Assembly (NCBI GenBank): GCA_021816565.1 | Contig: JAKAXN010000316.1 | Location: 1 to 5,564, forward strand | Direction of reading: 5' to 3' | Length of the DNA stretch: 5,564 nt | Origin: Actinomycetes bacterium | GTDB lineage: Bacteria; Actinomycetota; Acidimicrobiia; Acidimicrobiales; Palsa-688 | Shown here: in pieces, positions 5,522-5,564 of the stretch | Layout: every line of letters starts with the position of its first letter | Numbering within the stretch: the stretch's first letter is position 1 | Made by a program: the position numbers and the translations under genes | The notes under the pieces: model-generated | Seen by the model: the letters and a program-made list of their open reading frames with translations, nothing else | Databases searched by the model: none | What the model was told of the DNA's origin: nothing

Positions 5522-5564
5522 ATGTGCCGTGAGCTCGACGCTCTCTCCCAAGCCGTAGCCGCAT
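5522..5564 (+). CDS. Start of a plus-strand gene of unknown function (3' end outside window)
   Basis: An ATG at 5522 opens a frame, MCRELDALSQAVAA, that runs off the window after 14 codons. The short stretch looks like an amphipathic helix. It lies downstream of the promoter and LexA-like box at 5402-5445. An ATG five bases earlier (5517) meets a stop within 14 codons, so it is not used for a long product. No strong Shine-Dalgarno is seen; GGGG about nine bases upstream is the best. Genes with a Gram-positive SOS box include recA, lexA, imuB, dnaE2 and, in mycobacteria, the 13E12/DUF222 HNH proteins. The short helical start would be compatible with the last group, but this is a guess. Confidence 0.45.
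   Translation, partial: MCRELDALSQAVAA

Noticed and set aside
5111..5564. Minus-strand open frames of 146 and 112 codons in the intergenic region
   Set aside because: Composition is not protein-like, there is no convincing ribosome binding site, and they run across the plus-strand promoter, LexA-like box and palindrome.
1..5564. CRISPR array, tRNA, rRNA or insertion sequence
   Set aside because: No regularly spaced repeats, tRNA-like cloverleaf, rRNA sequence, transposase motif or terminal inverted repeats were seen.

Overview
The window is very GC-rich and densely coded, with short or overlapping gene junctions, GTG and TTG starts and a likely LAXTG sortase signal. This suggests a high-GC Gram-positive actinobacterium. 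An acidimicrobial or similar lineage is only a guess.

Layout: at the left edge is the 3' end of a plus-strand ECF-type sigma factor gene (to 722). Its conserved region 4.2 is followed by a long Ala/Pro/Gly-rich tail with one likely membrane segment. The rest, up to about 5200, is a compact minus-strand run of five genes, read from right to left: a small helical/coiled-coil protein (5199-4930), a large cellulose-synthase-like family 2 glycosyltransferase (4933-2981), a small membrane protein with an LAFTG sorting-like signal (2942-2622), a COG3375-type GNAT acyltransferase (2606-1764), and a MenC/N-acylamino-acid racemase enolase (1767-658). Two junctions are 4-base start/stop overlaps (TTGA, GTGA) and the other two gaps are 38 and 15 bases, so this looks like one operon. 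Its last gene runs 65 bases into the sigma gene in convergent orientation.

Bases 5200-5521 do not look coding and have lower GC. They hold the leader of the minus-strand operon, a palindromic element, a G-rich stem-loop and, on the plus strand, a good TTGACG-17-TACTCT promoter. A 16-base LexA/SOS-box-like site overlaps the -10 element and the expected transcription start. This promoter points to a plus-strand gene that probably begins at 5522 and leaves the window after 14 codons.

How the genes may work together: the first three operon genes look like a cell-envelope module (polysaccharide synthase, small cytoplasmic partner, surface or membrane protein). The last two form a GNAT plus enolase pair like those linked to N-succinylamino-acid racemization, so the enolase may be an NSAR rather than, or as well as, the menaquinone enzyme OSBS. 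No other men genes are visible. All functions are read from sequence motifs and remembered families; no search was run.
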